A DNA stretch of 64,000 nucleotides from Candidatus Sulfotelmatobacter sp. Lineage in GTDB: Bacteria; Vulcanimicrobiota; Vulcanimicrobiia; Vulcanimicrobiales; Vulcanimicrobiaceae. The stretch spans positions 122,218-186,217 of the forward strand of contig DATJRY010000019.1 in assembly GCA_035504415.1 (NCBI GenBank), read 5' to 3'. This document shows, in pieces, positions 47,727 to 56,625 of the stretch. The notes beneath the pieces are model-generated. The model saw only the letters and a program-made list of their open reading frames with translations. It was not told where the DNA came from and did no database searches. Both the position numbers and the translations under genes were made by a program. The stretch's first letter is position 1. The number at the start of each line of letters is the position of its first letter.

Positions 47727-49189
47727 GCGAGCTGGCCGAGGCCACCACCACCCGCGCGTTCGAGGTGCGCAATCCCGCCGACGGGACGCTGGTGGCGAAC
47801 GTTGCCGCCGGCGGTGCCGCGGAGATCACCGCGGCGGTCGACGCGGCGGAGCGCGCCTTCACCGACGGCCGGTGGAGCGGCTTGCCGGTCCGCGAGCGCT
47901 TCCGTATCCTGACCGCGTTCGCCGACGCGATCGAGGCCGCGCTGCCCGAGCTGGCACGACTGGAGACGACCTGCACCGGTCGCCCGTTGCGCGAGATGCG
48001 CGCCCAGCTCGGGCGGCTGCCGGAGTTCTACCGCTACTTCGCCGCGGTCGCGCGCAGTGCCGAGGACACCGTCCCGCCGTTCGAGGGACCGTACCTCAAC
48101 GTGGTGCGCCGCGTGCCGCTCGGCGTCGTCGGCCTGCTGACGCCGTGGAACCATCCGTTGCTGATCCTCACCAAGAAGCTCGCGCCGGCGTTGGCGGCCG
48201 GCAACACCGTCGTCTGCAAGCCCTCGGAGCTCACGCCGCTCACCACCCTCGAGCTGGCGCGCATCGCGCTGGCGGCCGGCGTCCCGCCGGGCGTGTTCAA
48301 CGTCGTCACCGGGCTCGGTCCCGAAGCCGGCGCGGCGCTGGCCGGCGAACGGCGGTTGGCGAAGCTCGATCTCACCGGCGGCACCGAGACCGGTCGCGCG
48401 GTGGCGCGCATCGCCGGCGAGAACCTGGTGCGCTGCAACGCCGAGCTGGGCGGCAAAGCGCCGGTCATCGTGCTGCCCGACGCCGACCTCGACGTCGCGG
48501 CGGCGGGCGCGACGTTCGCCGCGTTCATCGCCAGCGGCCAGACCTGCATCGCCGGCGCGCGCGTCCTGGTGCACGAAGGCCAAGTCGAGGCGCTGCTCGA
48601 GCGCATGGTCGCGCGCGCGACGAAGCTCCGGCTCGGCGACCCGCTCGACCAGCGCACGCAAGTCGGGCCGCTCGTCTCCGAACGGCAACGCGCGCGCACC
48701 GAAGAGTACGTCGCCATCGGCGTTGCCGAAGGCGCGCGTATCGCCGCGGGTGGGAAGCGTCCCGACGATCCCGCGCTCGCACGCGGGTACTACTACGAGC
48801 CAACGATCTTGGCGGACGTACGGCCGCGCATGCGCGTCGCACAAGACGAGATCTTCGGGCCGGTCACGGTCGTCATCACCTACCGTGACCTCGACGACGC
48901 GGTGCACATCGCGAACGACGTGCAGTTCGGCCTGGGCGCGTCGATCTGGAGCGCGGACACCGCCGCGGCGCTGCGCTTGTCCGAGCGCCTCGACTGCGGC
49001 ACGATCTGGATCAACGACCACCACCGCATCGATCCCGCGCTGCCGTGGGGCGGCATGAAGGACAGCGGCCTGGGCCGCGAAGCGGGCCTGGAAGGCTGGC
49101 GCGAGTACACGCAAACCAAGAGCGTCGTCGTCAACCTCGAACGGCCCGTCGACTGGTACGCGACCGACGAGTTCGTCCGGCTGAGCTGA
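47723..49189 (+). CDS. Aldehyde dehydrogenase
   Basis: A 488-residue NAD(P)-dependent enzyme. The catalytic Cys is C275 in SGQTCIAGAR and the general base Glu is E241 in NAELGGKAPV; LTPWNHPLLILTKKLAPALAAGN and DEIFGPVTVVITY are typical of the betaine/lactaldehyde-like group. It would oxidise an aldehyde released by the upstream enzymes. Its ATG overlaps the cocE stop and a GGAGGA precedes it, so the three rightward genes form one operon. Confidence 0.92.
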   Translation: MSELAEATTTRAFEVRNPADGTLVANVAAGGAAEITAAVDAAERAFTDGRWSGLPVRERFRILTAFADAIEAALPELARLETTCTGRPLREMRAQLGRLPEFYRYFAAVARSAEDTVPPFEGPYLNVVRRVPLGVVGLLTPWNHPLLILTKKLAPALAAGNTVVCKPSELTPLTTLELARIALAAGVPPGVFNVVTGLGPEAGAALAGERRLAKLDLTGGTETGRAVARIAGENLVRCNAELGGKAPVIVLPDADLDVAAAGATFAAFIASGQTCIAGARVLVHEGQVEALLERMVARATKLRLGDPLDQRTQVGPLVSERQRARTEEYVAIGVAEGARIAAGGKRPDDPALARGYYYEPTILADVRPRMRVAQDEIFGPVTVVITYRDLDDAVHIANDVQFGLGASIWSADTAAALRLSERLDCGTIWINDHHRIDPALPWGGMKDSGLGREAGLEGWREYTQTKSVVVNLERPVDWYATDEFVRLS

Positions 49190-49199
49190 GGCGGCGCGC

Positions 49200-49906
49200 C
49201 TAGCGGCGGCGGTCGGAGAGGGTCGTCGCGCGGTAGGGGAAGTCGACGAAGCCGCGCACGTCGGCGATCAGCTGCGGATCGTTCGGCCAGCGTGTTTCGA
49301 CCAGGTAGAGCGCTTCGTCGATCCCCGCGGTGACGCCGCCGCACGACACGATCCCCTTGTCCTCGACGACGCGCGCGGTCCAGTGGTCCAGTCGGGATTC
49401 ACGACCTCGACGCCGCACGCCGCCAGGTCGTTCACCAGGCCCGGATGGGTCGTCATCAGACGTCCTTGCGCCACGCCGGCGCCGACCAGGGCGAACGCGC
49501 CGGTGCAGACCGAGACGACCAGCGCGCCGCGCTCGAACTGGCGCCCGATCGGCGTGGTGAAGGCGGTGTTGTCTTTCTGCTGCATGACGCCGGTGCCGGG
49601 CTCGGTGTTGCCGCCGGCGACGATCAAGACGTCCGGCAGCGTCGTGCCGTCCCACGGCTGCACGCCGAGCGTCATCCCGTGGATTCCGGTGACGACGAAT
49701 TGCGGCCCGGTCGGGCCGTGCAGCTCGACCGCACCGGCGCCGTCGACGGCGACGATCCGCAGATCGATCGTCGGGGCCGGCGGAGTACGTTGGCTCAGGT
49801 ACCGGTTCGCGGTTTGCAAGACGGCGTACGGACCGACGACGTCGAGCTCGTCGCACTGCGCGTATGCGAGGAAGAAGATCGACGCCGGCGGCTCGTGCGC
49901 GCGCAC
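49200..49906 (-). pseudogene. DJ-1/PfpI-family gene frameshifted by an 8-bp duplication
   Basis: The first frame (GTG at 49906) encodes most of a GATase1-like DJ-1/PfpI protein: PASIFFLAYAQCDELDVVGPY, LIVAGGNTEPG, and the nucleophile elbow VSVCTGAFALVGAGV, ending NPDWTTG. The next frame continues with ARVVEDKGIVSCGGVTAGID and LYLVETRWPNDPQ to the natural end. The break is an exact tandem duplication of 8 bases; removing one copy restores NPDWTARVVED. It begins just after the multicopper oxidase stop, so it was likely co-transcribed. Intact function is not expected unless the duplication is an assembly error. Confidence 0.8.
49377..49392 (+). repeat. Perfect 8-bp tandem duplication causing a frameshift
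   Basis: GGTCCAGT occurs twice in immediate succession inside the DJ-1/PfpI gene, shifting its frame exactly at this point. Deleting one unit joins the two parts of the conserved protein. Confidence 0.85.
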
Positions 49907-49908
49907 CC

Positions 49909-52293
49909 TCAGGGTTGTCTCTTCAAGGGCGTGCCGTGCATCGGCATGTCCATGTGGCCGGGCGGCGGCGGATGGAGGCGGTCCTTCACGACCTCGACGT
50001 TCGCCATCATGCCGGCATCTTCGTGGTCCAGGATGTGACAGTGCAGCACGAACTCGCCGGTGTAGCGGGCGTAGTGCGTGCGCAGCGTGACGTCGTAGCC
50101 GTCCTCGATGAAGAGCGTGTCGCGGAAGACGTGGTAGAGACTGCAGTACTGGTCGGCCAGGTGGTGCGCGTCCGCGACCACCAGCGGCGTGCACTGCCCG
50201 GTCTGCGGATCGAAGATCGACTTCTTGAGCGTCGTCCCGTTCTTGAGGTGAAAGACGCGCTGGATGTCCATGATCTCGAACGGGTTGATGTGGATGTGGA
50301 AGATGTGCGGTTCGGCTTGCGGCGTCTCTTGGATCGCCACGTCCCAGTCGTCGGTCGTGCCGAGCTGGCGAATCAAGGCGGGCTGCACGCTGTCGGGCTG
50401 ATAGGCGATGCCGTTGACGCCGAAGCCGTTGGGCTGGATGACCGGACCTTGGCTGTTGAAGTCGATCCCGAAGTAGGCGGTCGGCTTGGGCAGCAGCTGC
50501 GGATGCGGCGGCGCGAGCGCGACGAACGGCGCGAACGGCGTGAGGTTGCCGAGCCGAACGCCGGCGCGCACCGCCGGCGGCAGGTCGGGGTTGGCGGCCG
50601 CGATCGCGTTGAGGATGTAGGTTGCGGGGTCGCCGGTGACCGGATGGCCGCCGGCGACGTGAACGTAGGCGAGCAGCTGCGGGATCGAGGGACCGTTCCC
50701 GCCGTTCCCCGACGTCGCTCCCGTCTTCGGGTTGACGATGACGCGTTCGCCGGGCGGTGCGGCCTGGTCGAGCAGACAGTAGTCGCCCGCGCTGGGGAAC
50801 GCCACGAGGATGTCGCTGCGATAGCCCGGCTGCAGGTAGTTCGAGGCCACCGGACCGACGACTTGCGAGATGCCCGGCGCGCGCAGCTTGATCGTGTTGA
50901 CGTGCGTGCGGGTCAGGCCGTCGTCGGCGATCTCGACCTGCGGCACGACGGCGGACGGGGTCGCGCGGCAGACCTGCTCGACGATCGCGGCTTGCTGCAC
51001 GCGCGTCTTGCCGGCGAGCGCGTTCAGCAACGACGCCCGCGGGGCGCCGCCGTTGGCCGTCAGGGCCGGCGACATGCGCAGCACCTGCACGTTGATCGTG
51101 TCGTGGACGCCGGCGTGGACGAAGCGCCAGCGCTGGATCGCGCCCGCCGCGACGGTGATCGTCGGCTGCACGATGCCGTTGATGCTGGTGAACCGGCCGT
51201 TGGTGTCCCAGATCGTCGCCGAGAAGAGCTGGGAGTTGAAGTTCTCGACGACGCCCTTGGTGATGCGCCCGGGCTGCTGCGAGGTGTAGCTGCACGACCA
51301 CGGCGCGTTGGCCGAGGGCGGCGGCGAGGACGATTGCGTGTCGGCCGTCGTGTAGAGCCCTTGCGTGGTGATCAGGTTGTCGTACGGGCCGGTGGGTGCC
51401 GGCGTCGTTCCGGGCGCCGGCGGCGGCGTCGCGGCCGGTTGCCAGAAGCAGCCGTAGGCGATCTGCTGCAGCTCGAAGACGGTGTCGGGGAACGGCACGT
51501 GCTGCGCGTCGTGCAGGATCGTGTCGACGTCGACGATGCCGCCGTTTTGCGCGCGGTGCGCCCAGTCGCGGTCGCCGCGCACGATCAGGACGCCCGCGTC
51601 GGCGCTCGACACGCCGACGGCGGTCGAGCCGTGCATGTGGGCGTGGTACCAGAACGTCCCGGCCGGATGATCGGCGGGCAGCGCGATCTCGACCGGATAC
51701 GGCGCCTTGCGCGGCGGCATCGAGCGCAGCACGTTGTCGCTGATCCCCGAGGGCGAGACGTGCAGCCCGTGCGTGTGGAGATTGGTCGTGTTGAAGCAGC
51801 CCACGCCGACCGGCAGGAGCAGATACGGCGCCGGCGTCGCGCCGCACGTCGGATCGTCGGCCGAGAGCTCGTTGTGGACCGCGACGTGGAGCGTGTCGCC
51901 GGGCCGCACGGTGAGCAGCGGCGAGGTCAGGCAGCCGCTGTACGTGCGCAGCTCGAGGTCGTCGGTCGACTGCGTGGTCGGGTTGTTGATCCGCGCCGCG
52001 ACGCGTTCGAGCGGCAAGTCGACGTAGACGTCGTGGCCGCCGGGCGCGATGCGCTCGGGCCCCGGCTGACAGGCCGACACGACGTTGGCGGCGCCGAGCG
52101 TCGGCGGCGCGGCGCGTCCGTTGGGAAAGCGCGGGACCGATGCGAACGGCGGGCTCACGGCGGCCGCCGCCTGCGCCGGCGGCGTGCGCTGACCGGCGAC
52201 CTGCACGAACGCGACGCCGGCGGCCAGCCCGGCGGTCCCGGCAAGGAGGAGGGCGCGGCGCGTCAGCGCGCGCGAAAAGAGCCGAAACAGCAT
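49909..52293 (-). CDS. Large multicopper oxidase
   Basis: A 794-residue exported laccase-like enzyme. Residues about 10-40 form a signal with an Arg-Arg start (LTRRALLLAGTAGLAAG), compatible with Tat export. All copper motifs are present: NLHTHGLHVSP, WYHAHMHG, HIFHIHINPFEI and HCHILDHEDAGM, supplying type 1, 2 and 3 copper ligands. The size reflects insertions between cupredoxin domains, including Pro-rich linkers (PPPAPGTTPAPTG). It oxidises phenols or metals with oxygen. The C-terminal HMDMPMHG tail is Met/His-rich, possibly metal binding. Confidence 0.92.
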   Translation of the reverse strand: MLFRLFSRALTRRALLLAGTAGLAAGVAFVQVAGQRTPPAQAAAAVSPPFASVPRFPNGRAAPPTLGAANVVSACQPGPERIAPGGHDVYVDLPLERVAARINNPTTQSTDDLELRTYSGCLTSPLLTVRPGDTLHVAVHNELSADDPTCGATPAPYLLLPVGVGCFNTTNLHTHGLHVSPSGISDNVLRSMPPRKAPYPVEIALPADHPAGTFWYHAHMHGSTAVGVSSADAGVLIVRGDRDWAHRAQNGGIVDVDTILHDAQHVPFPDTVFELQQIAYGCFWQPAATPPPAPGTTPAPTGPYDNLITTQGLYTTADTQSSSPPPSANAPWSCSYTSQQPGRITKGVVENFNSQLFSATIWDTNGRFTSINGIVQPTITVAAGAIQRWRFVHAGVHDTINVQVLRMSPALTANGGAPRASLLNALAGKTRVQQAAIVEQVCRATPSAVVPQVEIADDGLTRTHVNTIKLRAPGISQVVGPVASNYLQPGYRSDILVAFPSAGDYCLLDQAAPPGERVIVNPKTGATSGNGGNGPSIPQLLAYVHVAGGHPVTGDPATYILNAIAAANPDLPPAVRAGVRLGNLTPFAPFVALAPPHPQLLPKPTAYFGIDFNSQGPVIQPNGFGVNGIAYQPDSVQPALIRQLGTTDDWDVAIQETPQAEPHIFHIHINPFEIMDIQRVFHLKNGTTLKKSIFDPQTGQCTPLVVADAHHLADQYCSLYHVFRDTLFIEDGYDVTLRTHYARYTGEFVLHCHILDHEDAGMMANVEVVKDRLHPPPPGHMDMPMHGTPLKRQP

Positions 52294-52406
52294 GCCAACA
52301 CCCGTTGCCTCTGAAGACGAGAGAAGCAGCCGTTCGCAGGCACCGTGGCGGAACCCTTGGTTGCTTCGAGCACGGCCGGGACGCTCGCGCGGCGAAAGGG
52401 CGCCGC

Positions 52407-52778
52407 ATGGCGATCACGTTCGGCCGCGTCGTCCCCGTGCTGCGCATCTTCGATGAGGCGAAGGCGCGCGAGTTCTACCTCGGCTGGCTCGGCTTCACGG
52501 TCGACTTCGAGCACCGCTTCGACCCGGGCGCGCCACTCTACATGGGCGTCTCGCGCGGCGGATTCACCATCCACCTGAGCGAGCACCACGGCGATGGTTC
52601 GCCCGGCGCGCGGGTACGGATCGAGACGAGCGGCGTCGAGGAACTGCAGCGCGAGCTGATCGCCAAGGGCTACCGCTACGGGCGCCCGGGCGTCGTGCGC
52701 GAAGAGTGGGGCGAGCTCCGCGTCACCGCGCACGACCCGTTCGGCAACCAGCTGCACTTCGTCGAGCGCGTCGGCTGA
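52407..52778 (+). CDS. Glyoxalase/bleomycin-resistance superfamily protein
   Basis: A 123-residue VOC-fold protein: VVPVLRIFDEAKAREFYLGWLGF at the start, FTIHLSEHHGD in the middle, and a terminal RVTAHDPFGNQLHFVER. The DPFGNQLHF end and FEHRF segment match glyoxalase-superfamily proteins often annotated as bleomycin resistance, which bind and sequester the drug; others are dioxygenases or isomerases. Divergent from the multicopper oxidase across about 110 nt. Confidence 0.85.
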   Translation: MAITFGRVVPVLRIFDEAKAREFYLGWLGFTVDFEHRFDPGAPLYMGVSRGGFTIHLSEHHGDGSPGARVRIETSGVEELQRELIAKGYRYGRPGVVREEWGELRVTAHDPFGNQLHFVERVG

Positions 52779-52815
52779 CGCGCCGAGCCACCGACGGAAA
52801 GAGAGATCGAGACGA

Positions 52816-53001
52816 ATGGAACGAGACCGCGACGGCGTCCCTTTTCAGGACGATTTCACGGAAAACCGTGGTCCCAGCGGCGCCCAGCTCGACGACGACG
52901 CCCAAACCGAACGCCTGGATCCCGACGTCGACTCCCAAGCCGACGACGAGACGCTCAAAGAGAACGTCTTCGGCGTCGACGACCCGAAGCCGAAACGCTA
53001 G
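52816..53001 (+). CDS. Small acidic protein of unknown function
   Basis: A 61-residue protein rich in Asp, Glu and polar residues, beginning MERDRDGVPFQDD and ending DDPKPKR. It has an AAAGAGAG-type purine-rich leader and follows the glyoxalase gene by 38 nt. The composition resembles the short acidic protein at 9896-10057. Its stop overlaps the convergent ABC permease by four bases (CTAG). No domain recognised. Confidence 0.55.
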   Translation: MERDRDGVPFQDDFTENRGPSGAQLDDDAQTERLDPDVDSQADDETLKENVFGVDDPKPKR

Positions 53002-53801
53002 CCGCCTTGCACGACGACGCGCCGGCGGGCGGCGCGCCAGACGAACGCGGCGAGGACGGTGAACGCCAGCAGCCACGCGATCTGCGTGGCGAAGGCCGCC
53101 GCGTAGCCCGAGGGCGGGATCGTGCCCAGGTAGATCAGCAGCGGCGTCGAGTAGATCGCGGCGAACGGCAGCGCGAGCAGCGCCGTCTGCAAGAGGCCCG
53201 GGAAGAAGATGAGCGGCACGATTTGGCCGCTGAGCAAGTCGCTCGCCCAGCGCACCATCAGCTGCACGGCGAACGTCTCGAGCGTCCAGAAGGCGACGCA
53301 GTTCATCAAGAAGTTGAGCAGAAAGTTGACCAGGTAGCCGAGCAGGAAGCTCAGCGCGAACGCCGCCAGGACCGGCGGCGCCGGCACGTCGATGTGGACC
53401 AGTAAGAGCGAGACGGCCAACGCCGGGGCGATCAAGGTCGCGTGCAGCAGCGTCATCCCGACCCCGTCGCTGAAGAAGTAGAAGGGCAGGCTGATCGGCT
53501 TCATCAGGTCGGTCGCGATCTGGCCTTCGCGGATGTGGTCGCGGATCGCGCGCGTCCCGTCGATCTCCAGCACCAGCGACATCAGCAGCGCGATCGCGGT
53601 GTAGGTCAGGATGGCGTGCAGCGGGATGCCGGCCGGCGCGGCGTTCTGTGCGTAGAGTGCCACCCAGACCGTCTTCATCAAGTACAGTCGCACGATCAGC
53701 GCGCCGACGTTGGTGAAGACCTCCATCCGGTAGGTCGCCTCGCGCGAGAACGCCTTCCCGGCGAAGGCGACGTACGGCGCGAGGACCGCCGAGATCGTCA
53801 T
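52998..53801 (-). CDS. ABC-2 type exporter permease (COG4587-like)
   Basis: A 267-residue membrane protein with six helices. It begins YVAFAGKAFSREATYRMEVFTNVGAL, and a cytoplasmic loop carries the family's IREGQIATDLMKPISLPFYF motif. Together with the ATPase upstream (overlap ATGA) it makes half of a two-permease exporter. The expected partner permease is missing here; a matching one is encoded at 27115-27912. Confidence 0.85.
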   Translation of the reverse strand: MTISAVLAPYVAFAGKAFSREATYRMEVFTNVGALIVRLYLMKTVWVALYAQNAAPAGIPLHAILTYTAIALLMSLVLEIDGTRAIRDHIREGQIATDLMKPISLPFYFFSDGVGMTLLHATLIAPALAVSLLLVHIDVPAPPVLAAFALSFLLGYLVNFLLNFLMNCVAFWTLETFAVQLMVRWASDLLSGQIVPLIFFPGLLQTALLALPFAAIYSTPLLIYLGTIPPSGYAAAFATQIAWLLAFTVLAAFVWRAARRRVVVQGG

Positions 53802-54811
53802 CGCGCCTGGTCCGCCGGCGGCGCCTCGCTGTAGCCTTCGAGGTAGATGCGCCGGATGATCGACTCCAGCTCCGGTTCCTCGATCGAGAGGTCGTGCACG
53901 CGGTAGTGCTCGGTGACGCGGCGGATCAGCACCTCGGCCGAGATCTCGCGGCGATCGAAGCGCAGGCGCACCAGGTCGCCCTCGCGCCCGTCGAGCGTCG
54001 CGCCCGCGACGTGGACGTCGGGCGCGTCCTCGCTCAGCTGCACCACCAGCGTGCGATGGTTGCCGTAGCGGTCGCGCAGCGTCTCGATCTCGCCGTCGTA
54101 CACCAGCGTGCCGTGGTCGATCAGCACGATGCGCCGGCACAGCCGCTCGACGTCGGCCAGGTCGTGGGTGGTCAGGATGAAGGTCGTGCCACGTTCGCGG
54201 TTGACGCGTGCGACGAACTCGCGGATCGCCTCCTTGGCCACCACGTCCAGGCCGATGGTCGGCTCGTCGAGGAAGACCACCCGCGGGTCGTGCAGCATGG
54301 CGGCCGCGAAGTCGCCGCGCATCCGCTGCCCGAGCGAGAGCTGGCGCACGGGGGTGCGCAAGAACGGGCCCAGCTCGAGCAGCTCGGTGAACGCGGCCAG
54401 GTTCGTCGTATAGCGATCGGCCGGGATGCCGTAGATCGCACGCAGCAGCTCGAACGACTCGATCAGCGGCAAATCCCAATACAGCTGCGAGCGCTGGCCG
54501 AAGACGACGCCGATCGTGCGCGCGTTGCGCCGGCGGTGCGCGTAGGGGACGATGCCGTTGACCCGCACCTCGCCCGACGTCGGGACGAGGATCCCGGTCA
54601 GCATCTTGATCGTAGTCGACTTCCCGGCGCCGTTGGGGCCGATGTAGCCGACCAGCTCGCCGGCGTCGAGCGACATCGTCACGCCCTCGACCGCGACCTT
54701 GTCCTCGTAGTCCCGCGAGAACAGCGTGCGCAGCGCGCCGCCCACCCCGGGTCGGCGCACCAAGCTGCGAAAGACCTTGCGCAGGTCGCGGGTCTCGATG
54801 ATGGGCGGCAT
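53798..54811 (-). CDS. ABC-2 type exporter ATP-binding protein (COG4586-like)
   Basis: A 337-residue ATPase. Walker A is GPNGAGKST, the Q-loop region VVFGQRSQLYWDLP is characteristic of this subfamily, the signature is LSLGQRMR, and Walker B is RVVFLDEPTIGLD. A C-terminal extension of about 90 residues (from about TLVVQLSEDAPD) forms the usual regulatory domain of these exporters. The ATG overlaps the mscS stop (TGATG), so channel and exporter genes are transcribed together. Confidence 0.9.
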   Translation of the reverse strand: MPPIIETRDLRKVFRSLVRRPGVGGALRTLFSRDYEDKVAVEGVTMSLDAGELVGYIGPNGAGKSTTIKMLTGILVPTSGEVRVNGIVPYAHRRRNARTIGVVFGQRSQLYWDLPLIESFELLRAIYGIPADRYTTNLAAFTELLELGPFLRTPVRQLSLGQRMRGDFAAAMLHDPRVVFLDEPTIGLDVVAKEAIREFVARVNRERGTTFILTTHDLADVERLCRRIVLIDHGTLVYDGEIETLRDRYGNHRTLVVQLSEDAPDVHVAGATLDGREGDLVRLRFDRREISAEVLIRRVTEHYRVHDLSIEEPELESIIRRIYLEGYSEAPPADQAR

Positions 54812-56502
54812 CAGGGATAGTATTCGTCGGCGATCGCGACGCCGAAGCCGAGGTTGGCCTTGCGGAACTCCCGCACGACGCGGTCGTTCAGCTCGCGCCG
54901 GACCGCGAACTGGCGCAACGGCGCGGTGCGCAGCGCGGCCCGGATCGCGATCCAGTCCTTGGTCATGCTGTCGATTCCGATCCATTCGAGCGGCATGATC
55001 AGCGCGTCGCGCCACGCCGGGTCGGCCGCCATCGACTCGATCGCGGCGCGCACCGCCGCCATCGCGGCTTGCGGATCGGCGTCGGGCGCCGCCGAGACGA
55101 CGTAGTCGACCCGCGACCAGTTGCGCGAGTGGTTGGAGACGGTCGTCACCGAGCTGTGCGGGATCGTGATCAAGTTGCCGCCGGCGTCGCGAATCTGCGC
55201 GATCCGCAAGGTCAGGTGCTCGACCAAGCCGCTCTGCGCGTTGATCGTCACGTAGTCGCCGACGACGTATTGGTCCTCGAACAGCACCAGAAAGCCGTTG
55301 ACGATGTCGCGCACCAGGTTCTGCGCGGCCAGCGAGACGCCCAGCGCGGCGATGCCGCCGATCGTCACCACCGAGCCGATCGACAGCCCGACCTGGCTGA
55401 GCGAGGCCAGGGCGGCGATGAAGACGATCAAGATCGTCTTGAAGCCCGCGATCGCGTTGGCGACGGTCGGGATCCGCAAGGAGTGCCGCGCCCGTTCCTC
55501 CGAGGTCGCCTGATACCGCACGTGCCAGACCGACGCGGCACGCTGGATGACGACGTCGAGCAGCCGGTTCACCAGCGCGGCCACGATCCAGATCCCGGCC
55601 ACGCCGAGCGCGCCCTGCCAGAGCCAGCGCGCCGTCGCCGTCGTCTGCGGGAAACGCGCCAGCGCCCACGTGACGCCGACGAACCACAGCAGCACCACCA
55701 GCCAGACCAGCACGTCGGCCACCGCGTTGTAGATGCGCATGCGCTGCTCGGGCGCGATGCGCCGCAGCGCGAACGCCAGCAGCCGCCGGCGGCTGTGGTG
55801 CACCGCCTCCTGCGCGGCGCCCGCGTCCGGCGTCGCCGTCGCCTCGCCGGCGGTCGCCGCGCGCTGCTCGAGCGTCTCGCGCAGCGCGCCGGAACGCCCG
55901 CGCAGCAGCGAGACGATCCAGCCCAGGATCAGCGTGAGCACCAGCAGGACGCCGGCGGCGATCGCGACGCGCTGCAGGTTCAGCCGCACCTGCGCGGGCT
56001 GCCGTTTGATCAGCGCCTTGACCAGCGCGCTCTGCAGCGTGTCCTGCCAGCTCTGCGCCAGCGCGTCGACGGTGGTCAGGTTGTACTGCGCGTCGGTGGT
56101 CGTGACGGTCATGATCGGAACGGCCTGATGGTGGCGCCCGTCGATCGCTTCGAGCACGTCCTCGTCGTTCTGCCGCACCGCCGAGACCTTGAAGGTCGCC
56201 GGGTCGTAGGCGGTCTCGGTTTCGTCGCCGACTTCGATCTGCGAGGTGATCTGCTGCAGGACGCTCTCGATGACGGTGACCCGCTCGGCGATCGAGCTGG
56301 TCGCGCTGCCGGTGGCGGCGATGCGAAACAGCACCGAACCGTCGAGCACGATCGGGGCGGTCGTATAGATCCCCGACTGCTGGATGTCGAACGGCGAGGT
56401 CGGCGCGGCCGAGGGGAGCGTGGGCAGCACCTGCGCGCCGGCCGGGGCGCTCGCCGCCAGGGCGAGCCCCAGGGCCAGCGCGAGGGCACGCAGGACGGGC
56501 AT
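54811..56502 (-). CDS. MscS-family mechanosensitive channel with large periplasmic N-terminus
   Basis: A 563-residue inner-membrane protein. A signal peptide (ending PAGAQ) precedes a periplasmic domain of about 160 residues; then helices lead to the MscS pore helix and beta domain (IGSVVTIGGIAALGVSLAAQNLVRDIVNGFLVLFEDQYVVGDYV) and IPHSSVTTVSNHSRNW. Such channels release solutes under osmotic downshock; N-terminal extensions suggest envelope sensing. It heads the operon with the ABC exporter. Confidence 0.88.
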   Translation of the reverse strand: MPVLRALALALGLALAASAPAGAQVLPTLPSAAPTSPFDIQQSGIYTTAPIVLDGSVLFRIAATGSATSSIAERVTVIESVLQQITSQIEVGDETETAYDPATFKVSAVRQNDEDVLEAIDGRHHQAVPIMTVTTTDAQYNLTTVDALAQSWQDTLQSALVKALIKRQPAQVRLNLQRVAIAAGVLLVLTLILGWIVSLLRGRSGALRETLEQRAATAGEATATPDAGAAQEAVHHSRRRLLAFALRRIAPEQRMRIYNAVADVLVWLVVLLWFVGVTWALARFPQTTATARWLWQGALGVAGIWIVAALVNRLLDVVIQRAASVWHVRYQATSEERARHSLRIPTVANAIAGFKTILIVFIAALASLSQVGLSIGSVVTIGGIAALGVSLAAQNLVRDIVNGFLVLFEDQYVVGDYVTINAQSGLVEHLTLRIAQIRDAGGNLITIPHSSVTTVSNHSRNWSRVDYVVSAAPDADPQAAMAAVRAAIESMAADPAWRDALIMPLEWIGIDSMTKDWIAIRAALRTAPLRQFAVRRELNDRVVREFRKANLGFGVAIADEYYP

Positions 56503-56534
56503 CGAGCGCCCCGTTCGGCACCGGGCGCGGCGAT

Positions 56535-56550
56535 TCCGTAGAACTACGGA
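56535..56550. promoter_or_regulatory. Palindrome in the divergent mscS / DUF2339 region
   Basis: TCCGTAGAACTACGGA has perfect 7-bp arms separated by two bases, within 123 nt between divergent genes. It could be a regulator-binding site. The left half, TCCGTAGAA, also occurs at 24117-24125 in the divergent SDR/AraC gap. Confidence 0.35.
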
Positions 56551-56625
56551 CGGCCCCGAGCGCCGGCGCGCCTAGCATGGAGGAGACGCGCACGGCGTGT
56601 GCGCGGTCCAGAAGGAGACTCTTCC

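Noticed and set aside
33702..49189. Rut-type pyrimidine degradation operon
   Set aside because: A luciferase-like oxygenase and a flavin reductase are present, but RutB, RutC and RutG equivalents are missing and the oxygenase resembles the limonene/alkanal group rather than RutA.
49864..52314. A plus-strand open frame of about 816 codons opposite the multicopper oxidase
   Set aside because: The opposite strand shows all four copper-binding motifs and a signal peptide; the plus-strand translation has no recognisable feature.
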